Shown here in pieces: positions 44,819 through 55,342 of a stretch of 64,000 bases of DNA. The position numbers and the translations under genes are program-made. This DNA comes from Ottelia alismoides (Eukaryota; Streptophyta; Magnoliopsida; Alismatales; Hydrocharitaceae). A model generated the notes under the pieces. That model did not search any database, was not told the origin of the DNA, and saw nothing but the letters and a program-made list of their open reading frames with translations. Within the stretch, counting starts at the first letter, position 1, and each line of letters starts with the position of its first letter. The stretch spans positions 372,001 to 436,000 of the forward strand of contig JAZKJV010000156.1 in the NCBI GenBank assembly GCA_037367405.1, given 5' to 3'.

Positions 44819-47731
44819 CGATGAATCCGCGATTCATCATCTCAATATCTTGATCTTAGTAAAATCCTCGAGTAAAATCCCAAATAAATGTCTATAAAAT
44901 CAATAAATTAACAAAATATCTCTTGTAAATAAAATACATTAATTATTGTATATAAGATTGTACAAAATGAATTAACAATAAAAGCCGCAAAATCACAGGA
45001 GTTTTATACATGTAAATAGCCCAAAACTTCATGTATTTTTAATAATTTCATTTCAACTCCTTTTTGGCTAATTCTTTCTCTAACTTGTTCATAACAAATG
45101 TATATAAAAATACAAAAATATAAAACAAATTTTAACTCAAATAAATGCTCCTAGATCCCAAGAAAAAAGGCCGTAAAGTGCAACTTCCAAGCCAAATTTC
45201 CGCTCCGTATGAACTCCAAATTCATCAAACTCACTTTTAAAGTTCAAGTTAGAAAATTATCTATCCAACGGAAGTAGTTTTATTAAAATCGGAGCTCATT
45301 TGCAAAAGTTGGATTTTGGGACCTAGATGTAAATTGTATATTTTTGTACATATTCATTCTTTCCTCATTTTTTATTTTATCTTTCTCAATTACTAAAATT
45401 CAAAAAAATCATTGTTGTGTTGTATTTTAATTATACTATTTTATTGTATTTTTTCTGTTGTAAATATCTCTTATTAAAAAGAAAAAATACATATTAGAAA
45501 AGCAAACAAAAATTTTTACATGTTGTATGTATTCATTTGTAAATTCACAATTATTTTTTGTCCTTCTTTATTTTTGTTGTATTTAAAGTAGCCTACTTTA
45601 TATCATTATTTATTTTATTATTTATTTTACATTCTCTACAATAACCACCATTCAACTCTTTACCACCAACCTCCATTCAACCCCACCATTTTTTAAAACC
45701 TCCCATTCAACTCCATTAATAATATAACCTCCCACCACTTTAATAACCTCTCATTTCATCCTCTTTATATACATCTCATTCTCCTCAATTTTACCTTTGA
45801 TCCATCTTTATGTGAGGAGAGCCTAGTTCCCAGAGTTGAATCGGTGACAGCGACGCAACCGCGGTCGAGCGACAACAGCCCTCTCTCCGGTGAGATCCGT
45901 TGGCTTTTCAGCCAACATCGCAGCCACATCCGTGTGTTACTCGAGCTCATCGCTCGCCGGCAATTCGAGTGAAGACCGTGCTCTCATGAGCACATCATAG
46001 GCGATCGTCCATCTTAGGTAATTTTATTTTCGTCTTGTTGTCAATATTTTTATCTTTGCATTTTTTTGTCTATCACATTACCACCCATACACCCTCCATT
46101 TGTTTATTCGACATCACCTTCACCACAATCATCACATCATTTTTTCCCTTATCATTTACATTTCTTATTTAACAAAATTAAAAAAAATAAATCATACAGC
46201 AAAAAGAAATTAAAACAAAAAAAGAGCAGCGGCACCCCCAAAGTCGGCGCCGCCCGCCTCCACCGACCGCGCGTTGCAGCCGCCAACCACGGCCGCCCCG
46301 CCGTTCACAGCAGCTCCACCTTCGCGTCTCCGGTCGCGCGCCCCCGCGCGCGGCCCCGCCAGCAACCACCACTGCCGCGAGTTACTTCACGCCTCCCCTG
46401 ACACGAGCCTCCGTGCGCCACCACCGCCGTGCGCTGCCGCGGCGCCACGCGCACAACTCCTGCCACCTCCTCGCCGTCGCAGTCGTCCTCGCCGTCCTCG
46501 CGTGCGGGCGGTGCTGCCGCCCCCTTTGGGTTCTATTCCACCTACGCCCTATTCCAGGAAGAAGAAGGTCCATTTACTTTTCATTTTTTTATTTTGTAAA
46601 AATTGCATATATTTCCCTGAAAGTTTCTGTAACTACAAACAAGTCCTTGTACATATGTGAGTTGTTCATTTTTGTTTTCTAATGTTGCAAAGACAACCCT
46701 GTATTCGACTATTAAATTGGACCACAAATTTACATCTTTTTATTTAATGGAAAATGTCATTATGTCAAGCAACTCCTTCTCTATCATGTGAATATTTATT
46801 TATATTTTTTGTGTTTATGGGTAATTAATTGAAACTGTTCAACTGAAATATTGCATATTTTACCCAAATTGAGCTCTTAAATTTATATCTCACACACGGT
46901 TACTCTAAAAATTCCACAAAAATTAGATATGATGTCTTGATGAGTGCTTAACTTACTGTCCAAATTTCATCCAAAGTGGAGTTGTCTTGTGCCTAAAATA
47001 AATTGTAGAGTGATTTTAGTATTTAATTTTTAGTTAAATCCACATACATCCTTTTCACAAAAATTCAAGTCTCCTGTATTCCATATGAAAATACCTTTTT
47101 GTGATAATTTGCACTGCGATTAATTTATCATTGTGGATTTATTAGAAATTATCTACTCACTGTCACTCTGATTTCACTAAAAAAATCCATAAAAATTCAT
47201 AATTTGTCAAAAAATTACAACTGTAGCTTTCTCGTATCATGTTTTCATTCCAGTAAATTTTTCATCATTTTTACTTACTGTTTGTGTGAAAAATTACGAA
47301 AAAACCCATAAAAGTATACATTTTTAGTTGTTGCATTTTAATTCTTAAAAATATAAAAAATGGGTCTTGCATTCATCACTGGATCAAGATTGTAGAAAAA
47401 AAAATATAATTTGACTGAATTAGAATAATTTGATATTAAAATTAATTTGGCTAAGTTGTGTGATTTCTTAGTACTTAATGCACCCGCATTTTGTATTTTA
47501 CATTCATTTTACATTAAAAAATATAAAAAAACCGCATTGGAAATCTAGACCTAAGTTTTCAAATTAAACCCAAGTTGTTCCTTTGCCTCCCTGTATTCGA
47601 CCCCGGACTTGCCCGAGATATAAATTAAGCCGAGACACTCTTCACGGAGATCTTCTCTCGGTTCTGACTGATTCGCTAAGGACACGTACCACAACGAACA
47701 CGAATTAATCATCGTATTTAGCAACTCGTCA
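44819..47731 (+). repeat. Outer Athila 3' LTR
   Basis: 2913 bases, collinear with the two LTR1 parts. The first base is C where LTR1 has T, and it ends ACTCGTCA. Duplication AGGAC follows at 47732. It contains the uninterrupted version of the inner element's target site near 46470-46500. Open frames in the GC-rich part (46220-46680) have no domain. Confidence 0.93.
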
Positions 47732-47736
47732 AGGAC

Positions 47737-47898
47737 ATAGGAGTCTATGTTTTTGACAAAATTTGAATAGCATATTAGAGGGATATAGTTATGAAAATAC
47801 ATGGAAGATTTTTTTCAAAAAATAAAAAAAATAGGAAAAAAAGATGCATGATGTAGGTAAGTTACATATATCACGATGTAGGATCCCTTTCCTCTCTC
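47737..47898. mobile_element. TA-7 MITE, right part
   Basis: Continues the element cut at 14210. It completes the core and has the complementary end (GTAGGATCCCTTTCCTCTCTC) followed by (TA)n. Joined across the Athila, the element is about 390 bases, the size of the intact copy at 48371. Confidence 0.8.
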
Positions 47899-47908
47899 TA
47901 TATATATA

Positions 47909-48084
47909 GGGTTAAATAGGGCTGCCCCCTTGGGGGAGCTAACTTGGCTCCCCCCGCGCTATTTCGTCCAGTTTTTTATTTTTATTTTTTTTTGAAAATT
48001 TCTTCTGTGAATATTCATCACTATATCCTTATATTATGCTATTAAAATTTCGTGCGAAACAGAGACTCATACGGCCTCCATCTA
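47909..48084. mobile_element. TA-3 subtype, left half only
   Basis: Starts GGGTTAAATAGGGCTGCCCC and runs through the ATTCATCACTATATCC arm to CGGCCTCCATCT, where the second arm should begin but a (TA)n-flanked GAGGATTCCTC palindrome occurs instead. Confidence 0.6.
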
Positions 48085-48104
48085 TGATATATATATGAGG
48101 ATTC

Positions 48105-48129
<25 letters not shown>

Positions 48130-48162
<33 letters not shown>
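48130..48162. repeat. (TA)n and (GA)n microsatellite
   Basis: TA repeats from about 48107 pass into about 26 bases of GA repeats just before the next MITE. Confidence 0.9.
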
Positions 48163-48163
<1 letters not shown>

Positions 48164-48328
48164 GGCCGATCCTATGAGATGGGATTTTGGTGAGATGGTG
48201 AGATGGGAGATTCTGGACCACTAGTTTCAACCAGAAGAGAGACAACCAAGAGAGAGAAGACAGAAACTAGTGGTCCAGAATCTCCCATCTCATTATCTCA
48301 CAAAATCTCATCTCATAGGATCACTCCT
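48163..48328. mobile_element. TA-5 foldback MITE copy B (166 bp)
   Basis: Almost perfect palindrome. The left end GGGCCGATCCTATGAGATGG pairs with the complement of the right end, and GAGATTCTGGACCACTAGTTTC pairs with its complement around a short loop near 48228-48262. It is flanked by GA and CT/TA tracts. A transcript would form an arm of about 70 base pairs. Confidence 0.75.
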
Positions 48329-48339
48329 CTCTCTCTCTG

Positions 48340-48370
<31 letters not shown>

Positions 48371-48755
48371 GATGAAAGGGATCCTACTCTATGAAGTAGG
48401 TAACCTCACCTACTCCATGCTCATTTTTTGCCATTTTTATTTTTTTTGAAAAATACTTTTGTGGATTTCCATAACTATATACCTATAATATGTCATTCAT
48501 ATTTTGTCAGAAACAGAGACTCCTATGCCATCCATCCATAATAGGTCGATTACAGCAATTCTAAGACCGTTAAAATTACCTATTCTAGATGGAGGGTATA
48601 GGAGTCTCTGTTTTTGACGAAATTTGAGTGAAATAGTAGATAAATATAGTGATGAAAATCGACAGAAGTATTTTTCAAAAAAAATAAAAAAATTGATAAA
48701 AAATGAACATGGAGTAGGTAAGGGTACCTACTCCATGGAGTAGGATCTCTTTCAT
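48371..48755. mobile_element. TA-7 MITE, intact copy
   Basis: Inverted ends GATGAAAGGGATCCTACTC and the complement of GAGTAGGATCTCTTTCAT, with nested GTAGGTAACCTCACCTAC and GTAGGTAAGGGTACCTAC hairpins inside each end and the common AGAGACTCCTATG core. Flanked by (TA)n. Confidence 0.78.
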
Positions 48756-48768
48756 ATGAATATATATA

Positions 48769-49090
48769 GGAAAAGATGAGGCTGCTCTCGCCATACTTTT
48801 CCGCACTTTTTTTAGAAAATATCATCATGTATATTCATCTATATATCCCTCATATATGTCATTCAAATTTTGTCAAAATTATAGACTCTTATGCCCTCCA
48901 TCTAGAACAGGTAATTTTAACGGTCTAAAATTGCTGTAATCGACCTGTTCTAGATGGAGGGCATAGGAATCTTTGTTTCTGATGAAATTCAAATGACATA
49001 TCGGAGGGATATATAGATGAATATACATGGTGATATTTTCAAAAAATAAAAAAACACATGAAAATGGGGCGGGGGAACCCCATTTAACCC
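48769..49090. mobile_element. TA-3 MITE
   Basis: Palindromic core ATGCCCTCCATCTAGAACAG around 48890-48965 with complementary ATATTCATCTATATATCC arms. The left end is shortened (the GGGCAGCC hairpin is lost); the right end is GGGGGAACCCCATTTAACCC. Flanked by (TA)n. Confidence 0.7.
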
Positions 49091-49105
49091 ATATATATAT
49101 ATATA

Positions 49106-49751
49106 GGGGGCAGGGAGCCTGCACCCTGGGGTGTAGGAAACTCCCTTCACCCACCCCCATTTTTTGATATTTTTTATTTGTTTTTGAATTAAAAGTTGAG
49201 GGGATTTACTTAATATGTTGAGGGGAATATGTGTTTCAAATTTCATGCAAAACAAACATTCCTAACATGTTCATCTAGATAGGGTCTATTTCAGCAATTC
49301 TAAGACCATTAAAAGTGAGTAGTCTTGATGGAGATGCTGGAAGTCTCGAATTAAGTTGAATTTGTAATGACAACATGGTGATACATGGTGATCTAATTCC
49401 CTACACCCGGCCTATTTTTTCATTATTTTTTGATTTTTTTGAAATGAAACCTTGAGGGATTTAGATCACTATGTATCACCATATTGTCATTCCAAATTCA
49501 ACTTAATTCGAGACTTCTATCATCTCCATCAAGACTACCAAATTTTAACAGTCTAAGAATTGCTGAAATCGGCCCTATCTAAATGAACGTGTTAGGAATG
49601 TTTGTTTTGCATGAAACTTGAAACACATATTCTCCTTAACATATTAAGTAAATCCCCCCAGCTTTTAATCCCAAAAAATAAAAAAATAATCGAAAAATGG
49701 GGGTGGGTGCAGGGGGTTTCCTACACCCCGGGGTGCAGGCTCCCTGCCCCC
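49106..49751. mobile_element. TA-8 MITE (646 bp)
   Basis: Strong inverted ends: GGGGGCAGGGAGCCTGCACC on the left and the complement of GGTGCAGGCTCCCTGCCCCC on the right, continuing to CACCCACCCCCATTTTT. The core has two related inverted units, including GGGATTTAGATCACTATG and TTCGAGACTTCTATC, which are also in TA-5. Flanked by (TA)n. Confidence 0.8.
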
Positions 49752-49764
49752 ATATATATATATA

Positions 49765-50772
49765 GGATATCTTTCAAATGAGACTTGGTCCTTCCATCCA
49801 TATGGAAGGCCAAGCATCCCATTCGTTGGATCCCTACCATCTTTCCATCAACGGCTATTAAGAAAACCACCTTCCATAAGCAAAACCGCCTATCTTATGA
49901 GTGTCGCGCCATCCAAAAATGGAATTTGTTTTTCAATGACAACACATTCCGGAATTTATGCTCCATAAAAGCCCGTAATTCTACCACTGCGTGTCAATTT
50001 CCCAGATCATGTTTTCGAGTTCCTATTTCCAGAATTATTCAATGGCAGATTTTTGTATGATTTTGCATCCATTATAATGTAAAATAATTTAATGGAATTT
50101 AACATAATCGTGATCTTCCAATATCATTATATTATGTACAGTCATCCATTAAATTTAGGTATTGTTTGTTAGCATTAATTAAATAAACACGTCTCTCATA
50201 GTACGGGACCAATTTCTTTTGGATTTCATAATATTATTGTATCCCACAAACGTTATCCATTTGTATATATAATGATTATTTTGTATAATACACATGTATA
50301 AATATATTCTAAATATCCGATATTTGAAGCATGTTTTTATAACCTTTGATATCGAATTTACTTTTTTGATATTCAGTCAACCCCTTAAATAGAAATTTCG
50401 TTATTAGAACTCTCATAATTATAGGAACAAATAGTTAAAGCCTTTCCTAAAAAATAGCATCTGATGAAAACCGTAATATTTTGTTTTGTATATTTTATAT
50501 CTCACTTCTCAGAACCATGTCCTGTTTAATATTTTAAATTGTTTCTTTGTAGGATACATAGATTTTTGTACACAAAAACACACGTTCTTCAGCCATTTTT
50601 GTCACGTTCTAAAATGTGAAATTTCTTTATTGGGCATCCCTTAAATTCAGGAAACGATAGTTATTATTAATCCGGTTTTTGTAGAATAAGGTGGTTTTAA
50701 TCATATCCGTTGAAATTAGATCCGATGGTTAGAATGATTGGCCTTCCATACGAATGGAAGGACCAAGTCTCA
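49765..50772. mobile_element. TA-6 element copy B (about 1 kb)
   Basis: Inverted ends ATGAGACTTGGTCCTTCC and the complement of GGAAGGACCAAGTCTCAT, then GGAAGGCCAA in both. The left end has an extra outer GGATATCTTTCAA, shared with TA-1, which is missing at the right end. The interior is AT-rich with no gene. Confidence 0.72.
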
Positions 50773-50794
50773 TATATATATATATATGTATGTA

Positions 50795-51116
50795 GGGGAC
50801 CTTTCAAATGAGGTGGGGGCTTTTCTGAAATTGTAAAGGCCAATGTGAATTTAGTAAAAACTCTGTAACAGTTTTGTAAAGTATAAACTGCACATTGTAA
50901 AAAAATGAATTTTGTAAAATATAGAATCCAAATTTAAATTAACATTCCCATCACATATAATAATATTTTCACAATTTTATTTCACTATACGTGTTGTGCT
51001 AATTTTTATTGTTATATGTATGAAACAAGAAATTGTAAAATATATTGGAAAGATGCCCAAATTGAGGGTGGCTCACCATATATATGGTGAGACCCCGCCT
51101 CATTTGACGTTTCTCC
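50795..51116. mobile_element. TA-1 element, short copy 1 (322 bp)
   Basis: Ends GGGGACCTTTCAAATGAGG and the complement of CCTCATTTGACGTTTCTCC. The interior repeats TTGTAAA words. It is much shorter than the copy at 8143 and closely matches the copy at 51941. Confidence 0.8.
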
Positions 51117-51126
51117 TATATATATA

Positions 51127-51515
51127 GAGGTTAATGGGGCTGCCCCCTTAGGGCAGCCAATATGGCCGCCCCCCGCCCCATTTGCGACATTTTTTTTATT
51201 TTTTATTCAAAAAATATCGCCATGTATATTCATCTCTATATCACTCCTATATACCATTCGAATTTCGTCAGAAACAGAGACTCCTACGGCCTCCATCTAG
51301 ACGGTCATTTTTTAACGGTAACATAATTTTTTAAATCGACACCATCTCGATGGAGGCCGTAGGAGTCTCTGTTTGTGACGAAATTCGAATGGTATATAGG
51401 AGGGATATAGAGATGAATATACATGATTTTATTTTTCAAAAAAATAAAAAAAACATGCCGAAATAAGGGGCGGGGCAGCCATGTTGGCTGCCCCCAGGGG
51501 GCAGCCCCATTAAGT
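51127..51515. mobile_element. TA-3 foldback MITE
   Basis: Nearly full palindrome. Left AATGGGGCTGCCCCCTTAGG and right GGGGGCAGCCCCATTAA, with two arms of ATTCGAATTTCGTCAGAAAC and CCTACGGCCTCCATC around a loop near 51300-51345. Followed by a CA repeat. Confidence 0.82.

Positions 51516-51549
<34 letters not shown>
51516..51549. repeat. (CA)n microsatellite
   Basis: About 16 CA units between two TA-3 MITEs, in the position where other neighbours have (TA)n. Confidence 0.95.
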
Positions 51550-51551
<2 letters not shown>

Positions 51552-51929
51552 GTTAAATGGGGCTGTCCCCTGGGGAGCTAACTTGGCTCCCCCCGCCCCA
51601 TTTCGCCTGGTATTTTTATTTTTTTTGAAAATTTCTTCCGTGGAATTTCATCACTATATCCCTATATTATGTCATTAAAATTTCGTGCGAAACAGAGACT
51701 CCTACGACCTCCATCCAGACAGTCATTTTTTAACGTTAACAGAATTGCTAAAAATGACCCCGTCTAGATGGAGGTCGTAGGAGTCTCTGTTTCGCGTGAA
51801 ATTTTAATGACATAATATAGGGATATATTGATGAAAATCCACGGAAGAAATTTTTCAAAAAAGATCGGACGAAATACCACGGTGGGAGCCAAGTTAGCTC
51901 CCCACATGGGGGCAGCCCGATTTTACCCT
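51550..51929. mobile_element. TA-3 subtype foldback MITE, intact
   Basis: Ends GGGTTAAATGGGGCTGTCCC and the complement of GGGGGCAGCCCGATTTTACCC, with AGCTAACTTGGCTCCC pairing inside. The core ATTTTAATGACATAATATAG occurs in both directions. This subtype supplies the right half of the chimera at 13748-13966. Confidence 0.8.
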
Positions 51930-51940
51930 ATATATATATA

Positions 51941-52262
51941 GGGGACCTTTCAAATGTTGTGGGGGCTTTTCTGAAATTGTAAAGGCCACTGTGAATTTAG
52001 TAAAAGTTCTGTTACAGTTTTGTAAAAGTATAAACTGCACATTGTAAAAAAATGAATTTTGTAAAATATAGCATTGAAATTTAAATTATCATTTCCATCC
52101 AATATAATAACATTTTCAAAATTTTATTCACTATATATGTTGTATTAATATTTATTGTTATAAGTATGAAATAAGAAATTGTAAAATATATTGGGAAGAT
52201 GTCTAAATTGAGGGTGACTCACCGTATATACGGTGAGACCCCGCTTCATTTGAAGTTTCTCC
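51941..52262. mobile_element. TA-1 element, short copy 2 (322 bp)
   Basis: Same length as and very similar to 50795-51116; ends GGGGACCTTTCAAATG and GAAGTTTCTCC; (TA)n on both sides. Confidence 0.8.
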
Positions 52263-52280
52263 TATATATATATAGATATA

Positions 52281-52677
52281 GGGAAATTATCCATTGAGCC
52301 CTATGTCCATTTGAGATGAAATGAGCCCACTCATTTTTTACCACTATTTCCTATCATTTTGAGCTTAATAGTTATTTGTTTACATGTGTTATATCATATT
52401 CTTACTATTAGTAACTATTTTCAGAAAACAAAACCTTAAATTCATACGAAATGATTGTATTATTATTCGTATTATTAGTGTCATTTTTATTCTTACTAAT
52501 GACCATTTCCGGTGAATCTAAGGTTTTCTTTATATGGAAACAGCTACCAATAGTAAGAATATGATATAACAACTATAAATAAATAAGCATTGAACGCAAA
52601 ATTATAGAAAATATTGGTAAAATATGAGTGGATTCATCTCACCTCACATGGACATAGTGCCCATTGGTTAAGTCCCC
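52281..52677. mobile_element. TA-4 element copy C, short (397 bp)
   Basis: Left end GGGAAATTATCCATTGAGCC followed by CCATTTGAGATGAAATGAGCC; the right end in reverse is GGGACTTAACCAATGGGCAC. Over the first 48 bases I count 36 matches with the left end of the 55017 element. The interior is short and has no gene. Flanked by (TA)n. Confidence 0.82.
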
Positions 52678-52700
52678 TATATATATATAAAGAGAGAGAG

Positions 52701-54060
52701 GGTCCTTCCAATTAGGTGCTCCTTTTTTGAATGCATGGAAAGCCCACCATCTCGTCCATTTGATCTCAATCTAACGATTCTTTATCCAAAAGGTATTTTA
52801 GTTAATGTATTTTCATTTTGAATTTTGAATTTCATTTTGATTTAAATTTCATTTAATCCTTTTATTTTACCATTTTTAACCCGTCTGATTTGGTAATTTT
52901 TTATTGTTATTTATTCGGTGAGGTTTCACCAACGTGGTGGCATTTTCGCGAATGCGGAATGACAGACCTCTTTGTAAAATACGCATTGACATTGTAAAAT
53001 TGAATCATGCTTGGTTAAATAAAATCATAGTTAGTAATAGATTTATTATTGAAATTATAATTTATGTAATGCCTATGTAAAACTTTGTGCTTGTTTTGTA
53101 TTATAAGTATGGAGATCCGCAAAAAAATATATAGTTAGTAGTTTATCAATTATTAACCAGAATGTAAAAAAATGAGGTTTGTAATACTCACGCTACCTTT
53201 GTAAAATTTCATCATCGATTGTAAAACTTATATTATGTTCTGTAACAAAATGTATGGTTAGAAATATATAAGAAGCGATAAATGTAGAAAAAACAATCTG
53301 AAATTGTAAAAAAAACAATATGAGATTTGTAAAAAAAATGGTTTGAAATTGTAAAAAATTATTTAAGATTGTAAAAAAGGATCTGAGATTGTTAAAAAAT
53401 GATATCTGATTGTAAAAATTGGGTGTGCCCTCCTTCTCCTGTATCCCTCCTCCACCGCACCTCCTCAGCCCTTCTCCTCAACGACCCACCTCCTCCATGC
53501 ACGTCCTCCTCTGCCCACACACCTCCATCCACACTCTCCAACTTTCTCCTCAACGATCCACCTCCTCCACGCACAACCACCACCTCCACATGACGCCGCC
53601 TCCATTGCCTGCAAGAAAACAACCTTGGAGAACCCATCTTTTTTCCTCTGGATATGAAGGTCAAAGAAATACCCTACCACCGCGGGAAATAGCCGTTGTA
53701 CGTCCATAGAGCAGCACGCCATCACCGGCCACCGTAGAGCAACACGTTGCATCCACCGTCCAACATTTTCCTTCCACCGTCATTGCACGCCATTACCGAC
53801 GAGCAGCAACCTCCTCCTCACATGCCACCATCGATCGAGAGAGAGAGAGGGAGGGAGAAGAAGAGAGAGGGAGAGAGAGAGAGAGAGGAGATTATTGTGG
53901 AGGTATTTGTTGCAATCTAAAATAGAATATGCTAAAATGACTATAATGGATTTTTCAACATTAAAAATATATAGATAACAAGCAATTAATGATAACCATA
54001 AGATTGAATACAGATGGATAAGATGATGAGTTTTCCTTGCACCCAGGAAAATTGCACCTT
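52701..54060. mobile_element. TA-9 element (1.36 kb) with GC-rich insert
   Basis: Imperfect inverted ends: AATTAGGTGCTCC...TGCATGGAAAGCCCACCATC on the left and the complement of GATGATGAGTTTTCCTTGCA on the right. 52970-53420 repeats TTGTAAAA about every 20-23 bases. 53420-53860 is C-rich with coding-like composition and (GA)n, no domain recognised, similar in layout to the long TA-1 copy. (TA)n or (GA)n flanks. Confidence 0.6.
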
Positions 54061-55016
54061 ATTATTGTTATTATTATTACACACACAGATATATATATAT
54101 ATATATATGTATATCACTAGCTTATCCGAAGAATTACTTCAACTACAACAAAATAAGTACAAAATGAGCTTATGGTGACTTTTTTTAATCAGTAATTATA
54201 TCATCCGTTGTTATATATAATGACGATATTATTTTTTTAAATATATATTTTTTTATACTTCAAGTTAGTAATGAGTGTCATATCTGTTTCTAATATCATT
54301 GATGATATGACTAGTCATTGCTATTTTTCAAAACTCAATTTAGTCATTGCTAATTTTTGAAATACAAAAATAGCGATGATTATTTTAAATTTAAATAATA
54401 GAAACAAATAAAAGTTGGTATATGAACCTCCGTTAATGATATATCAATGGATACGATATTTGTCACTGATTTCAAATATAAAAAATTATTTTGCAACAAA
54501 TCTATATTTTACAAATATTTAAATTTTCGAAAATATAAATCTCGCTAATCTACATGTTTCAATTACGATGTGAAGGAACAAGTTTCATCATTAGCAAGTT
54601 TTGTCTAAAGGATGTTAATTTGTCACATGTGATGTAAAGGATGTCAATTTGTGTTACGTTTTTTTTAAGCAAGACTTTATTGCTTGCTCCAGTGTTGCGC
54701 TGAAAATCTAAATACATAGCAATGGACCAAGTTACTACTGAATTAACGTGGATCAGGTCACTAGTAAAGGACCTCTACTTATCTGGCCCCAGTCTTACAA
54801 TCATAACTCATAAGCTTTGATAATTAACAACTATGTTTATTGCAAACAATCTATAATTCTTTAAACGTGCCAAACACGTGGAGGTGGATTGTTATTACGA
54901 CATGATCAAAAACACTTTATCAAAACTAAACATATTAATTAGGAAAGACAGATAACTGATGTCTTTCCTTTTATATAAGAAAGGGACCCCCTCACTCAGA
55001 AAATACAATATATATA
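54061..55016. other. Unassigned DNA with a CACTA-like start
   Basis: After a (TA)n tract, 54150-54200 contains ACTACAACAAAATAAG and TTATGGTGAC, which resemble a decayed CACTA terminus with its typical following segment. No opposite end is seen. 54600-55010 holds nothing I recognise, ending in the (TA)n where the large element begins. Confidence 0.4.
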
Positions 55017-55342
55017 GGATTTTTATCCAGAGGGCACTGTGCCCATTTGAGATAAAATGGGCCCTTATTCTGCACCGTTAGATGAAAACATGCAATCCCA
55101 TGATTATAGGAACCGCATATGTAACCGCCTTTTTCGTAAATATCAAAATTAATTACGTTCCTTAATTAGCAAAAGAGTCATTTCTTCTCGCTTGAAATTC
55201 TATCGATAAAAAAATCCCTTTTTCTCAATCCTGAGAGCATCGATCGTTTGTTATCACGCATCTAGAACCAAAGGTATTTTGATTTGGATTTTTTAATTTT
55301 TACATGTTTTTTGTTGCTAATATATATTTAATAGGTTCGTGC

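Larger units (their letters stand above)
14211..47731 (+). mobile_element. Outer Athila-type Ty3/Gypsy retrotransposon, degenerate, with a nested insertion
   Basis: LTR1 is 14211-15903 plus 33671-34930, LTR2 is 44819-47731, and the 5-bp duplication AGGAC sits at 14206-14210 and 47732-47736. Primer site, broken gag-pol and polypurine tract are in the expected plus-strand order. Without the nested element it is about 15.8 kb. In the first 150 bases I count about 8 differences between the two LTRs, clearly more than between the inner LTRs, which fits the nesting order. The gag-pol has many stops. Confidence 0.95.
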
